DNA of 64,000 bases, taken from Artemisia argyi (lineage: Eukaryota > Streptophyta > Magnoliopsida > Asterales > Asteraceae). The translations under genes and the position numbers were made by a program. Below, piece after piece: positions 36,301-47,474 of the stretch (its first letter is position 1; every line of letters begins with the position of its first letter). The stretch covers positions 118,956,042-119,020,041 of the forward strand of contig CM060704.1 of assembly GCA_030686995.1 (NCBI GenBank), in the 5' to 3' direction. A model generated the notes under the pieces. The model did not search any database. It saw only the letters and a list, made by a program, of their open reading frames with translations, and had not been told where the DNA came from.

Positions 36301-38928
36301 ATTTTGTGTTGGAGAGAAGAAAAAGTGGTTGGAGTTGTCAAAACTTTGCTTGTTTTATCCTTTACTAATAACTGTCTCTCACTGGAATTAGGAATTTTTT
36401 TTTGTCATATTCTTGGGGACAATTAAATGAAATCCGAAATTATTGTTCTTAATTTTCTGAAACTGGAAAGGGAGATTTTTAAGAGGATAATAGCTTAAGA
36501 GGAGCGGCAGCTGACCTGCTTGATTTTATTGAACTGCAGTCTGTCTTGAGAAGAGAAAGTTGCAACTTTGTATTAATTGCTATTTTCAAGTTTCAGCCTT
36601 TTTAACTGTATCATTCTTGATTTCTTGGGACTAGTATAATTTTCATGGGATTTCGTGAAGTGTGTTTCTGAGCCAGGACTAGGATGACGGGTACACAGAA
36701 CCGTGCAAAAATATCAAGTTTGTTTACTATGATATATGATGGGTACAAACTACAAAGAACTGTGCAATTCATACCAAGTTTGTTTATTATGTTGACATGC
36801 TATTATATGGACATGAAGGGTAGTTAGTCTGCTTAGAAAGCCTGGAAAGAGTTGTAACAGCTTATGTTGGAATAGAGTTAATTTGCTATACAAGTCATTC
36901 TCTACATACCCCTCAAGTTTTCTCCATAATATGTTCCTCTCATTCTTACTGATTGTATGTGACCATTTTTTTTCCAAGGTGATAGGGCAATTGATGACTA
37001 ACAAACAGGCACCCACCATCATCTAATTTTTTTTACGACTTGCTTGTTGTTCTACTGATGAATAAGTGTTTCATGATAAACAATTTTTAGTTTTTTACAA
37101 AATGATATGATCTTATTGTTTGACTGAGGAATGGCCTAATTACTTGATTAATGCAGTACTTGTGAAGACGATATAATCGTGGATCAAGTTGAATCTCCAG
37201 AGATTGTTGATGATTTTGAAATCGGGCAAGATGAAGTTGTAGACATCAAGGACAAAGACGTCAACAAGCAGAAACTGAGAAGACGTGTTGCTCAATACAA
37301 GGCATGTCTTTCTAATCTCCATCATTGTTATTTTTAGTGTCACTATCAGTACCATGTATGTTTATCATTGGTGTCTTTTTTCATTCTGTAACACTAATTG
37401 GGCTCATGTTTATAAGTACGCTTTCTTATTGCTTTTTATGAATCTACTTCTATGATTTTTTGAAATAGTTCTAACGAACTCTAAGGTTGCGTTTAGTTGA
37501 AGAGAAATATTCTCACTTTTTCATTTTTGGTTTTCTTGAGAGTGGAAGGGTTTTTCTTCTCTAGGAAAGAGATTAGAACTTGGAAAATCCATTTAGATGG
37601 TGTTACATTTTTCATTTTCTAGTGAAGAGAAGAGTAGAGAAGGGTAAATTGGACTTTCAGATTTTTAGTTAAAGTTTGGGAAATGAGATTTTCATTATTT
37701 TAGAAACATTTCTCAAAAACTGTAGCTAAACAGGTTTTCTGTTTTTTCATTTTTCTGTGAAAAGTTTCTTGGAGAAATGGGGTATTTTTCACCAACTAAA
37801 CACACCCGGTATTAATATCCTATTGTGTAATATTCATCTGATGTTGTCTATGACAAACTGGTCAACTTCGGAAATGGGGTTAACGGTTAACCTTCGCATA
37901 TCTAAACAAAATCATAAAACCATTTTAATAACAAAGGAGAAGTTTAGCAATAAAGCTATTGGTTGATATAACTTGTGATTTCAAGACCTGGGACATTTAT
38001 CTGTGCATAAGTATTTACTTATGATATTTGTTAATGGATGTTTGATTGTAGATTGAGCTCAAAAACCCATGCCGAAAAGGGAAAAAGCTTCTTGTATTGG
38101 ATATAGACTATACTCTCTTTGACCATCGTTCAACAGCAGAAAACCCTCTTCAACTTATGCGGCCTTGTAAGAAGCTTACATCTAATTGATACTAAACAAT
38201 TAATTAGCAGCATTCGCTAACTTTCCAAAACTTGCAGATCTTCACGAGTTCCTGACAGCAGCTTATGCAGAGTATGACATCATTATATGGTCTGCCACGA
38301 GGTTGACTTTAAGTTCCCTTTCTTGTTACAATCAGTCAGACTATTTACATTGCTGATAATAAGTAATTCCTTACTGCAGCATGAAATGGGTTGAATTGAA
38401 GATGGGCCAGCTTGGGGTACTAAGTAATCCTAATTACAAAATTACTGCTCTTTTAGACCATTTAGCAATGATCACAGTTCAATCAGATAGTAGGGGAATC
38501 TTTGACTGCAAACCACTCGGTTTAATTTGGGCCCTTTTTCCTGAGGTTTGTTAATTTTTACACTTAAAACTATTCATTAATTGCTAAAACTATGCTTCTA
38601 TGGAATTAGTCTGACTAAGTTGGATTTCTGCAAAAGAGTAATTTGGTAATTGACTTGTGTATCTTTTATGATGTGACTGCAGTACTACAGTGCAAAGAAT
38701 ACCATAATGTTCGATGATCTACGGAGAAATTTTGTAATGAATCCACAGAACGGGTTGACCATAAAACCGTTTAGAAAGGCACATGAAAACCGAGACAGTG
38801 ACAGGGAGCTAGTAAAGCTCACGCAGTACCTGCTCGCCATAGCTGATCTTGATGACATCAGCATCCTTGATCACAAGAAATGGGAGTCTTATGATGAGAC
38901 AAACGTCAAGCGAAGGCGTCACACATGA
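32260..38928 (+). CDS. UBLCP1: Ubiquitin-like domain-containing CTD phosphatase
   Basis: Nuclear phosphatase of the HAD/FCP family that in animals dephosphorylates proteasomes. Exons: 32260-32534, 37157-37301, 38052-38166, 38238-38301, 38380-38545, 38683-38928 (1011 bp, 336 residues, phase kept throughout). Residues about 15-92 are a ubiquitin-like domain ([36 protein letters not shown]). The FCP1-like domain has the catalytic DxDxT motif in [20 protein letters not shown] near residue 157, then [10 protein letters not shown] and [20 protein letters not shown]. The C-terminus is basic (NVKRRRHT). I chose ATG 32260 (MASSSSSSS); an in-frame ATG at 32206 would add 18 residues. Intron 2 uses a GC donor (AAG|GCATGT). 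The 4.6-kb first intron holds a foldback MITE, a partial exon copy and a Copia relic. Confidence 0.95.
32608..32842. mobile_element. Foldback MITE (family 1) in phosphatase intron 1
   Basis: Ends GGGTTGTTTGTTTAAGCTTA and TAAGCTTAAACAAACACCC are inverted copies, and the arms are rich in GGCTTAT/ATAAGCC. It belongs with the elements at 1545 and 60285. A left TAA triplet precedes it, but no matching triplet was seen on the right. Confidence 0.75.
33365..33397. repeat. (GT)n microsatellite
   Basis: About 16 GT units following an A-run in phosphatase intron 1. Confidence 0.95.
33548..33623 (+). repeat. Partial duplicate of phosphatase exon 1 and its 5' splice site
   Basis: GCTGATGATTCGATTCTGTC...TTGCCGCTTAAATCGTCTC, then ATGACTATGATTGGGTAAAT repeat the last ~65 bp of exon 1 (32470-32545) with a few changes, including the donor. 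It lies about 1 kb into intron 1 and has no own acceptor that I can identify. Confidence 0.85.
35350..35830 (+). pseudogene. Copia pol relic (pre-integrase region) in phosphatase intron 1
   Basis: Fragments in shifting frames read [16 protein letters not shown] and then [20 protein letters not shown] followed by NLLQLART. These match the layout just after the protease of Copia polyproteins (LPDG...LTNVLYVPDFxCNL). Several frameshifts. Flanking DNA to about 36300 may be more of the same element, but is not readable. Confidence 0.65.
37485..37807. mobile_element. MITE in phosphatase intron 2
   Basis: Left GGTTGCGTTTAGTTGAAGAG and right CACCAACTAAACACACCC are inverted repeats of about 20 bp; the interior is T-rich on one side and has no ORF. 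No convincing target duplication was found, so the superfamily is open. Confidence 0.6.
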
Positions 38929-40233
38929 TGATGCATCTTTCCGGTAATTCTTATTACTTTTGGGGATTCATTTGCTAAAAGTTTGTAGCTTTTGGAGATT
39001 ATTTAGGGGGACATGCTGATGCAAGCCTCTTTTTGTTTTCCTAAATTATATATTGTAAACATCAAGTCTTGTCGAAGGTTATAATATCAATATATTTTCA
39101 GATTCATAGTCATGTTGCTGATTCTCCTTTAATGCTGTTTTCTTTAATCTTCTGGGTAAATATATGATTACTTTAGCAATCTATGCTTTGTGCATACTTA
39201 AGACTTGTACTTCTGCTCTAGGAGAAGATCAATCACTTTAGAAAGATACTTTTAGTGTGCAGGGTACAATGTAATGTAGCTGGTTTGATTGGTTCTTTGA
39301 TGTTATTTCACCTTGGTAGTTATAGGTTGCTGAAACACGAGGATGTGTTTGGTGATGATTGTGATTTGAGATATCAATCAAAATTAGAATCAATAAACAT
39401 TATGGAAGAGATAAACGTGCAACTGCATTCTGACCATGTGTAGCGGTCTAAACTTTATTTAGAAATTGGTTAGTTGGGGTTGGATAATATTACTAAGGAG
39501 TTAAATAGGAATAAATAGCTATCGAGAAAACTGGTTGAAAGTGATGCTTACCAAGTTACAACCTACTAAATCATCTTATAGTTTTTACCATCACATGTAA
39601 TGTAGTACTGTAGTTATTTATAGAACTTCAAAAAAGTCTATGATGGTAAACTGAACTCGACATACTTGGGTATGTACTTATAAATTACTCATTTTGAAGA
39701 ACCTGTATATGTGTGTGAAAATTTGTCTTTCTGAAAAAACATTTTGATGAAAGATAACAATTTACTTTAACTTTTGTTCATCTCTCTAAAGGCATGATAT
39801 ATTTGATTATCAATTTGTTATGAAACACAAGTAAATTGCGAAACTTTGCTTATACGTTGCTATCTTGGGCACATTGACTAAAATGGAAAAAATTTAAATG
39901 ATGTCACCAGTTTGTAAATTTAATCATTATTTACACAAGTTTTATGTACTACTATAAGTATATTATATTTTATTTTAAAGTTGTATTTATACAGTAGCTT
40001 TAGAGTGTAATTTAAAGTTGTATTTTAGTTCAAGTTTTTTGGTACTTATTTATCCCCGGTCTGAACTTTTTTTTGGTATCTTTAGAGCTTGAAGTGTCGT
40101 GACAGCTTGTCATTTGGCCTCACGAGGTGTCACACCACCATAACACAACCCTTTTTACAACCTCCCTTTATAACAACTAAACACAACTTCATTTGGGTCT
40201 CACATACAAATTTATTCACACACACAACCATTA

Positions 40234-40264
<31 letters not shown>

Positions 40265-40818
40265 CGTACAACACTCACTTTCGTCATGCAGACGACAAAC
40301 CAACCAACAAAAAGAAGTGGTGGCAAGGGTGCCACGTAGGAGTGGCGAATGGTGACAAACACGACACCTTTTCTTTCTTTTTCATTTGGTTAACAGATCA
40401 CCAATTGTTGTTTTGGTTTTTGTGCTCTCGCGTGAAGTGGACAAGAGGGCAAGGAGGATCATCAATGACTAGAAAAAATGGTGATGCCTTCACCTATCCT
40501 TGCCGAGTAGCCTTAGGAACAACACATGCTATATATACAATATTAGTTGGATTGTACTTGCACTAAACTTTGGTCTTTGATTCAATCTCACACTACATTA
40601 CAAATATATTTCATATCTTTCATATAAGACTTAAACCTAGCTACAACAATTTGATTGGAAAACATTTTCACACACATTAAGTACCGCTGAATTACAAGCC
40701 CTTTTGATAATTGGGCATACGCGCATAGGTATTAAACATAGGTTTCATGAAAAAACATTGTTTTAAATGAAATATATGTGATGATGAGTTTAGATCTTTT
40801 GTAGATCAATTCTTGAAG
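38929..40818. other. Spacer after the phosphatase gene
   Basis: Contains the likely 3' UTR of the phosphatase and an (AAT)n run at about 40226-40263. A 74-codon frame at 40342 and a 62-codon one at 39255 show no family resemblance. No further gene seen. Confidence 0.5.
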
Positions 40819-41219
40819 TATTTTAAAGGGTAAAGTGCAAAAATGGTCCTTCACGCTCCACAAATTTGCAAAAACGGGACCGAGACAAAAAGTAGCGCAA
40901 AAAAGCCACCCACGTTCCAGATTTTCGCAAAATCGCCACTGAGAGCCCTTTTCCGTTAACTCCCGTTAGTTTTCCCGTCAGTCAAGGGTATAATCGCCAT
41001 TTCACTCGCTTCCCGCCTTTGACTACCGCAACTTTATTTCAATGACCAAATTTGCAAAGTTACGAAACTTAATTTTGGAGGCACACTTGGCGATTAACCT
41101 TTCCCTCTTTTTTTTGTGCAACTCGGCAACCCAATCGATTGCATAGGACTATAAAGTCCACGTTTATCCCGCTTATTCAACCATAACACACACAATCCCA
41201 ACGATCAAAACAACCGACG

Positions 41220-41636
41220 ATGGCAAACAATGGAAAAGGGAAGAGTATCTACATTGGTACCGAGGAAGAGGAATTTGATAAGGTTTTAAGAAGCTATTAT
41301 CTAAACGATTTACTTCTTGATGCATTTGGCGGAGAACCAATTGATGAGTATGGTTCTTATAGGAAGATACCTAAGGAGTTAAGAACTAAGATTCTGACCC
41401 ATCTGAGGAAACAAGATGGCTACTATGAAGCGCTTTTGAGTGATGATGAGGAGGAGGAGGAGGAGAAGCAAGAGCCTGTGGATACCGTTTTACCCAAGTT
41501 TGATGAGTTGGAACAGAAGATTTCCAATCTTGAAAAGGTGTTCAAGTACCTAAAGGAGAAGAAGGACAAGGAAGAAAAAGAATTGAAGAAAAAGAAGAAA
41601 AGGGGTAATGCGGAGGGCAGCGGTTCAAACTACTAA
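41220..41636 (+). CDS. MULE accessory ORF A: acidic coiled-coil protein of unknown function
   Basis: 138 residues (MANNGKGKSIYIGTEEEEFD). A compact N-terminal half (LNDLLLDAFGGEPIDEYGSY; IPKELRTKILTHLRKQ) is followed by a Glu-rich stretch, a predicted coiled coil (FDELEQKISNLEKVFKYLKE) and a Lys-rich tail. A TATA-like CTATAAAG at about 41149 lies 70 bp upstream, and the frame starts about 220 bp inside the left terminal repeat, the position of a TIR-driven gene in Mutator elements. I do not recognise the family. Confidence 0.6.
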   Translation: MANNGKGKSIYIGTEEEEFDKVLRSYYLNDLLLDAFGGEPIDEYGSYRKIPKELRTKILTHLRKQDGYYEALLSDDEEEEEEKQEPVDTVLPKFDELEQKISNLEKVFKYLKEKKDKEEKELKKKKKRGNAEGSGSNY

Positions 41637-41978
41637 ACAAGTGTTTGTTTAGATATCTGTTGGAAATTTGTAATGGTTGTGAATTCCTATGATGAATGAA
41701 AGTTTTTATGTTTATGTTACTGATATGTTTGTGTTTCGATTTTCATTTCTTTATGTTTCTGTTTCATTTTTGAAATATATGGGTACTTCCTATGCAGCTT
41801 ATGCAGAAAGCATTAGATAGTCAAACAGGTGAAAGTCAAACGGGTGAAATTCACTTGGTTTATTGAATAGCACTAGTAAGAAGTTAATACTCCTTGACCT
41901 ACCACACAAAAATGCAGTAAATTATCCAACCAACTAGTATAGTAAAGTCTACTTTCCAACTTTATCAAAAACATACAT

Positions 41979-42362
41979 ATGGCAGAATCTGCAACTCAAA
42001 AATTTAAGAGACAGAAAATGAGTCGTAATAATACACAGGTAGAGAAAGTAAGTGGTTGTGTAATTGGTCTCGGTATCACAAGTGGCAACAAAACAGGAGG
42101 GGGTGGTGCAAAGATAGAGGTGTTGGACGAAAGATGCTTCATCTGTTGTGGGGATGTTAAGTGTTGGAGGCATAGAGTTGTGATACTTGAACAGGCAGGT
42201 TGTGCAACGGCAAAGGTAGTAAGTGGTGGTGTCATTGGTTTGGGTATTACAAGTAGAAACATAAGTGCAGGGGGTGCTGCAGATGCAACTCAATCAACTG
42301 AAGCAAAGAAGAAGAGGAAAAAGAAGCCAAGAAAGTTCATTAAAAATAACACCACAAAGTGA
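41979..42362 (+). CDS. MULE accessory ORF B: Cys-containing basic protein of unknown function
   Basis: 127 residues (MAESATQKFKRQKMSRNN). Two similar segments, CVIGLGITSGNKTGGGGA and GVIGLGITSRNISAGGAA, bracket a Cys/His stretch (ERCFICCGDVKCWRHR) that might bind a metal. The tail is basic (KKKRKKKPRKFIKNN). It lies 340 bp after ORF A on the same strand and could be a second exon or a separate gene. Opposing frames over the same DNA are shadows. Function unknown. Confidence 0.4.
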   Translation: MAESATQKFKRQKMSRNNTQVEKVSGCVIGLGITSGNKTGGGGAKIEVLDERCFICCGDVKCWRHRVVILEQAGCATAKVVSGGVIGLGITSRNISAGGAADATQSTEAKKKRKKKPRKFIKNNTTK

Positions 42363-42544
42363 ATCATTATGTTTAGTCTGTGTTTTAATGTTTCATTAAT
42401 GTCAGCTTCTTGTTTATGTTTCTGATGCCTATCAAATACAATAACGAAGTATAGACATATGTGAAGACATTATTCATACAAAATCTGGATCATGAGATCC
42501 ATTACATTCATTAACCATCACTAATCTCAAAACAACCAACCCCC

Positions 42545-42955
42545 TCATGGATATTTCATCTTTACAACAAACTCAATCTTCTTAAACATCTTGTCCTTGA
42601 CTTGCCTGGACATCATCAACAGTGCATTCGCCCAACGCTTATCAATTGTTTGTAGCCTCCTAAGCTTCTTTGTATTGCTCCTTGCAGTTCTTAAACATCG
42701 AAGTCTACCAATCACATCCCCCCTACGTTCGACCCTTTCAGTAATTTTTTTGGACTTGTACTCCAAATCCTGTGCCTGCTGCAAGTCTTGAAGAATCTCG
42801 GTGTGGTAAAGGCCAAGCATTACTTCAGTTAGCACATACGAGTTACAGACAACCCTTAGATTAATATCACATTCAGAGTTGTTCATGGTTAAGGAAATAG
42901 GGAGTTGTGTTTTGCAAGTGTGTGTTTTAAGAGATGCGTATTTAGTAGCCTTCAT
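42545..42955 (-). CDS. MULE accessory ORF C: basic protein of unknown function
   Basis: 136 residues, start at 42955 (MKATKYASLKTHTCKTQLPI). The centre is helical and Gln/Glu-rich (TEILQDLQQAQDLEYKSKKI), followed by Arg/Lys-rich helices (RLRCLRTARSNTKKLRRLQT). It ends 3' of the transposase on the same strand, 320 bp beyond its stop, so could share its transcript. No family recognised. Confidence 0.45.
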   Translation of the reverse strand: MKATKYASLKTHTCKTQLPISLTMNNSECDINLRVVCNSYVLTEVMLGLYHTEILQDLQQAQDLEYKSKKITERVERRGDVIGRLRCLRTARSNTKKLRRLQTIDKRWANALLMMSRQVKDKMFKKIEFVVKMKYP

Positions 42956-43274
42956 GTGTTTGCCTATAAAAGGGCTTATAAAAGATTGCCAAGTAGTGTG
43001 TAGTCTTCATGTGTGGACCAAAGTTGACTTTATGCAATTCAACATTTGCAGTTTGACTTTTGAAAGTCTAAATGCAATGGGTGGAAACATAATGCAAACA
43101 AACATAGAATATAGAATCCATTACATTCAGAAACATAAACATTTTTTGCAAGTTTGACTTTTGAAAGTCCAACTGCAATGGGTTCAAACATATTGTTCTA
43201 AAGACAATCAAGTTAAACAAAGATTACAAATATAGAATCCAACAGACAATAACGTTTAACATATTGTTCAAAGA

Positions 43275-44916
43275 TCAGTGGGTAACACATGAAGAAGTTA
43301 GAAGTGCATGCTCATCATTTGACTTCATCTTTTTAGTTGGCCTGTCAACCTGAGGTCTGTGATTGGGTGGTACTATGACTGTTGTAGACTCAATTCTTGG
43401 CCAGTATCTGCGGCTTGAACACCCATTGATCTTGAATGAGTACGTACACGCCCATGTTTCTAGGCTGTAAGCAGTATGAACCCACTCTTCAGGCACAACA
43501 ACTCCTTTTCCATCCTCATTCATATAGTTTATTGCAGCCACAACATGTTTACATGGTATTCCAGTCAACTCCCACATCCTACAACCACACTCCTTCCTAT
43601 CCAAGTTAGCAACACAATGATCCTCGTTAGGCACAGATACTTTATATAACGAAGCTGCAATCCATTCAACAACACAATCAGTAGCTTCTTTTTTGTTTCT
43701 ATCAACCATGGCTTGCACAGTAGGAGTAAGTTGTCCAACACTCCTTTCTATTATTTGCTGAACTACCACAATCCTCTTCACCAAGTACTCCCTTATATAT
43801 TCAAGACAAACGATGATGGATTTATCTCTCACATCATTTAGCTGGCTACAGAACACCTCACATATGTTGTTTAAGAGTAGTCCACATAAGGCTTTGCCTG
43901 TTGAACAAATCACACATTATGTATTAATATATGATCAATTATCAGTATGCTTTTTCCACTGCCACTTAATGAATTACCTGAAAAATGTGATCGGCTCCAT
44001 TGTTCAGCTGGAATCTTCAGCAACCAATCATAAGCTGCAGCATTGTTATTCTTCAAATGATCCATCTCTTTGTTGAATTCAACAACAGTTGTGGCTCTTG
44101 CAGCCTTCCAAAGCATGTCCTTGTAAACACCTCCTTTCAAATGTGACTTCATTTCCTCATGAATATGTTTAACACAAAACCTGTGTGCAGCATTTGGAAA
44201 CACACTAGCAACAGCTTGTATCAATCTCTGTGAACAGGTAAGGTTATGGATGGTGTTAAAACTTTACATGTTCTCATTGTGCATAAAACACATGATTAAT
44301 TATACAATAGAAATGTGCACCTTTTGCCTATCAGATATGAAAGTGAACTTGCAGTTGGTTTCTATCCCAAGATCCTCTCCTAGTAGTTTCAAAAACCAAC
44401 ACCAAGTTGCCTTATTTAGTGCATCAACTACAACATATGCTACTGGATAAATCCCATTGTTTGCATCAATCCCAACTGCTGTTAGTAATTGACCTGGAAA
44501 AGGACCTGACATGGAGAATCCATCTAATCCTAAGAATTCTCTGCCACAAGCTTTGAAACCTTGTTTCATAGCTCCCAAACACACATACACCCTTTTAAAA
44601 GTTCTTGTTGAACTAGCTGGATTTGGTTCTAGCTGTACATCAATCCTAACAGTAGTGCCTGGATTTTGATTAACCAACTCTTTGGCATACTCTCTAATCA
44701 GTGCATAATGTTTGTAAAAACAGGTATACCTGATTGAATTTCACAAGCTTTATGGCATAGCAAATCAGACTTACTTACGGGAACATCTTCATTTACCTGA
44801 TCATCGTCATCAAACACTTCATCATCATTTCGATTATAGTCCAAATCCTCTGAATCACTCCCGCCACTCTGTTCCTCTGTTTCATTATCTACCTCTACTA
44901 CTTTCACATTTCCCAT
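43275..44916 (-). pseudogene. MuDR/MULE transposase, spliced, lacking the N-terminal DNA-binding domain
   Basis: DDE-type transposase of the 4.5-kb MULE. Readable exons, minus strand: 44916 to about 44720 (acidic leader MGNVKVVEVDNETEEQ), then about 44740-44321, 44227-43978 and 43897-43275. The MULE core has GREFLGLDGFSMSGPFPGQL with the first catalytic Asp, and FTFISDRQK with the second. PNAAHRFCVKHIHEEMK carries the CX2H signature. The SWIM zinc finger is CGCRMWELTGIPCKHVV. Introns 44320-44228 and 43977-43898 have GT-AG ends. The MuDR DNA-binding domain expected between the acidic leader and REYAKELVNQNP is absent. At about 44720 the two parts are in different frames, so an internal deletion or frameshift has probably disabled it. 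Confidence 0.85.
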
Positions 44917-44979
44917 CTGACCACCTACAATTGTAAGTCCATAACATTAACAACAAATACTCCTTTAACAAATAAAAAG

Positions 44980-44980
<1 letters not shown>

Positions 44981-45021
<41 letters not shown>
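44981..45021. repeat. Poly-A tract in MULE
   Basis: About 40 A residues between the transposase leader and the right terminal repeat. Confidence 0.95.
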
Positions 45022-45024
<3 letters not shown>

Positions 45025-45305
45025 ACAAAACAGGAGGGAAATTAAAGCGGAAATTGCACTGGTATAGATTTGGCGGCAAGAGGTAGGGTTGTATCTGAAG
45101 TTAAAGGGGTATATTTGTCATTTCATGCGATTATACCCTTGACTGACGGGAAAACTAACGGGAGTTAACGGAAAAGGGCTCTCAGTGGCGATTTTGCGAA
45201 AATCTGGAACGTGAGTGGCTTTTTTGCGCTACTTTTTGTCTCAGTCCCGTTTTTGCAAATTTGTGGAACGTAAAGGACCATTTTTTCACTTTACCCTATT
45301 TTAAA

Positions 45306-46439
45306 AGAGGCAAAAATTAACATAACAGGTAGAAAGTTATAGTGTCAAAAGGATATAGTATGTTATAAAGTTTTAAAATTGGATATTCGTAATGGATGTC
45401 AATGGTCATGTACTTGACCACTCATGCCCACAGCCATTTTCATGGAGACATGTAACTCTTTCAGATTTATACATTACATTGGCAAGTTTATGAAAGTTTA
45501 TAGCGTGATGTTATATCATGGACTTTCTAGGCATAGTTAGTGCGAAACCGGCTTATTTTGATTGATTTCATAGATAAAATAACTGCAAGATATATGAATT
45601 ACGATTTTACGATATTTCTTACTCAAGATTTTCTAACCTGCCTTACCCTTTTTTCTCTTAAAAAATTTCTACCGTAACGACAATATGCAACAATAGATAA
45701 TACTGTTGATGATTATAGTTGATTGAAAGCTTGTGAAAAGAAGTTTAATAGTCTTCTTAATATTACATGATTAAAAAGAAAAGTTTTACACTGAAACGAA
45801 GTAATAGTATTACATGATTATAGTTGTAATGATGATAAAACAAATACGGAGTAATAGTATTTACATTGATGAATTGAGAAACTTAATAAAAGGACGAAAA
45901 TGCCTTACAAGATGAGAGGTTCGAAATATATTTATAAAAAAAAACTGATATATGGTAGAAAAAAAACTTGCAAGAATCGTACGGTGGGTCTCTCATGGAA
46001 CATGAGAGGTGATTAACTAACCTTACAAGATGTATATACGGTAGAAGCTAATATATTTAATCATGTACTTTTACAAAGGGATAAATTGAACACTACTCAC
46101 AGTGACATATTTTATGGTCACATGTTTTTTTTTTAATACTTGTCATGTTTAGTCTAGTGATTATGAAAGTCTATCATGAGTTGGAGGCAGTGATATCTTT
46201 AGATAATGTTGATAAGAGCAACGAGCGAGTTTATGATTTTTATTGAGAAAACTTGTAAAGTCCATAGTCTCTAGCTGAACGGATGCTTTGAACAAACAAG
46301 GGATGATACGCGAAAAAAATAAATAAATAAATAAATAAAAAACTTTCCACCTCTTTTTTAAAAGTAATATATTTAGAGGAAATCGTCAAGTGAAAAAAAT
46401 AAACTATCACGATGAGTATTTTTTTATTTTTCAGTAGAC
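45306..46439. other. Spacer, no gene
   Basis: AT-rich spacer between the MULE and a foldback element. An (AAAT)n stretch near 46318-46340. No coding signal. Confidence 0.5.
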
Positions 46440-46632
46440 GAGTACTTCGATAGTTCGATATACTTTCGATGATTTTTTTTTTCTTTCTTTTTTTCCAATT
46501 ATGTCTGAAAAAATCACATGTGATTTGTATCACAAATCACATGTGATTTCATGAATCACATGTGATTTTTCCAGACGCAACTGAAAAAAAATATTGAAAA
46601 AAAAATCGTCAAAAGTATATTGAAGTGTCCAT
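46440..46632. repeat. Foldback element with three ATCACATGTGAT palindromes
   Basis: Arms TATACTTTCGATGATTTTTT (left) and AAAAAAATCGTCAAAAGTATA (right) are inverted copies. Between them AATCACATGTGATT, itself a perfect palindrome, occurs at 46511-46526, 46534-46549 and 46554-46568. Confidence 0.75.
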
Positions 46633-46753
46633 CTATAGAAAGATGATTTCATTCTAGTCGCGATGGTATGATTTGTTTTGCGTAACGATTAACGGTTTGC
46701 GAGATATTTAATTTTTTTTTAAAAAGGATTGAAAGTTTATTTTGTTTGTTTTG

Positions 46754-46756
<3 letters not shown>

Positions 46757-46798
<42 letters not shown>
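46757..46798. repeat. Poly-A tract
   Basis: About 41 A residues in intergenic DNA. Confidence 0.95.
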
Positions 46799-46800
<2 letters not shown>

Positions 46801-47474
46801 TATGGCATATTCATTGGATCTTTACATTCAACTTTTCTCTTGTTTGAATATAGATTTTTTTCTGATCCGGAACAGAGGAGTGGAACATGTAATTGCAAGG
46901 GTATTTGAATTTGCATAATGAAAAGAATCATATGATATAGAACATAAATAGGTGATTTATATTACCATTTGATAGTTAGAATTTAAATCATGTTTAACTC
47001 TTAAATCTCAAATAAAATTTGACTCAATTGGCAGTAACTTATATAACTGAGTTTCAAATCGCTCTTACAAACACCGCCTCCGGTTGAAGATATGAATTTC
47101 TTTTCGGAGAATATACATGAAATATGTCCACACAGCCTTTGAAATTGAAAGACTACAATAAGTATAATCACACACATGTTATTGAAGATAGCCCGAATAT
47201 ATATGACAATCAGGACATGAAATCACCACCTCCGGTGAGCAGCTGCTGAAGCCCACGGCTTCCAGCCAAAGAATCACCAGGCGCAAGTAAGCTGCTGCTA
47301 AATTAGCATACCAACATACACAAACTTAACACACATCCAAAAACCGGCAGAGAAAAGGGATCACCTCGTGTAGAAGGGCTTGGGCTCATCTAGCATCTGT
47401 AAACCCCTCAAATAATTTCATCTTTGTCATTGGGATGACAAAATATTGGTTGGGAGACATTGCGAAAACTGTTT

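Larger units (their letters stand above)
40819..45305. mobile_element. Mutator-like element with transposase and accessory ORFs, with target duplications
   Basis: Element 40828-45296 (4469 bp). A perfect 9-bp target duplication TATTTTAAA is at 40819-40827 and 45297-45305. Terminal inverted repeats of about 170 bp (40828-40997 and 45127-45296), starting GGGTAAAGTG, differ at only a handful of positions. It encodes a spliced MuDR-type transposase on the minus strand and three further frames (41220-41636 +, 41979-42362 +, 42545-42955 -). The intact ends, matching target sites and long open frames indicate recent insertion. Confidence 0.93.

Noticed and set aside
42591..43157. Plus-strand frames over the MULE 3' region
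   Set aside because: They are antisense to ORF C and to transposase-proximal DNA and lack any domain.
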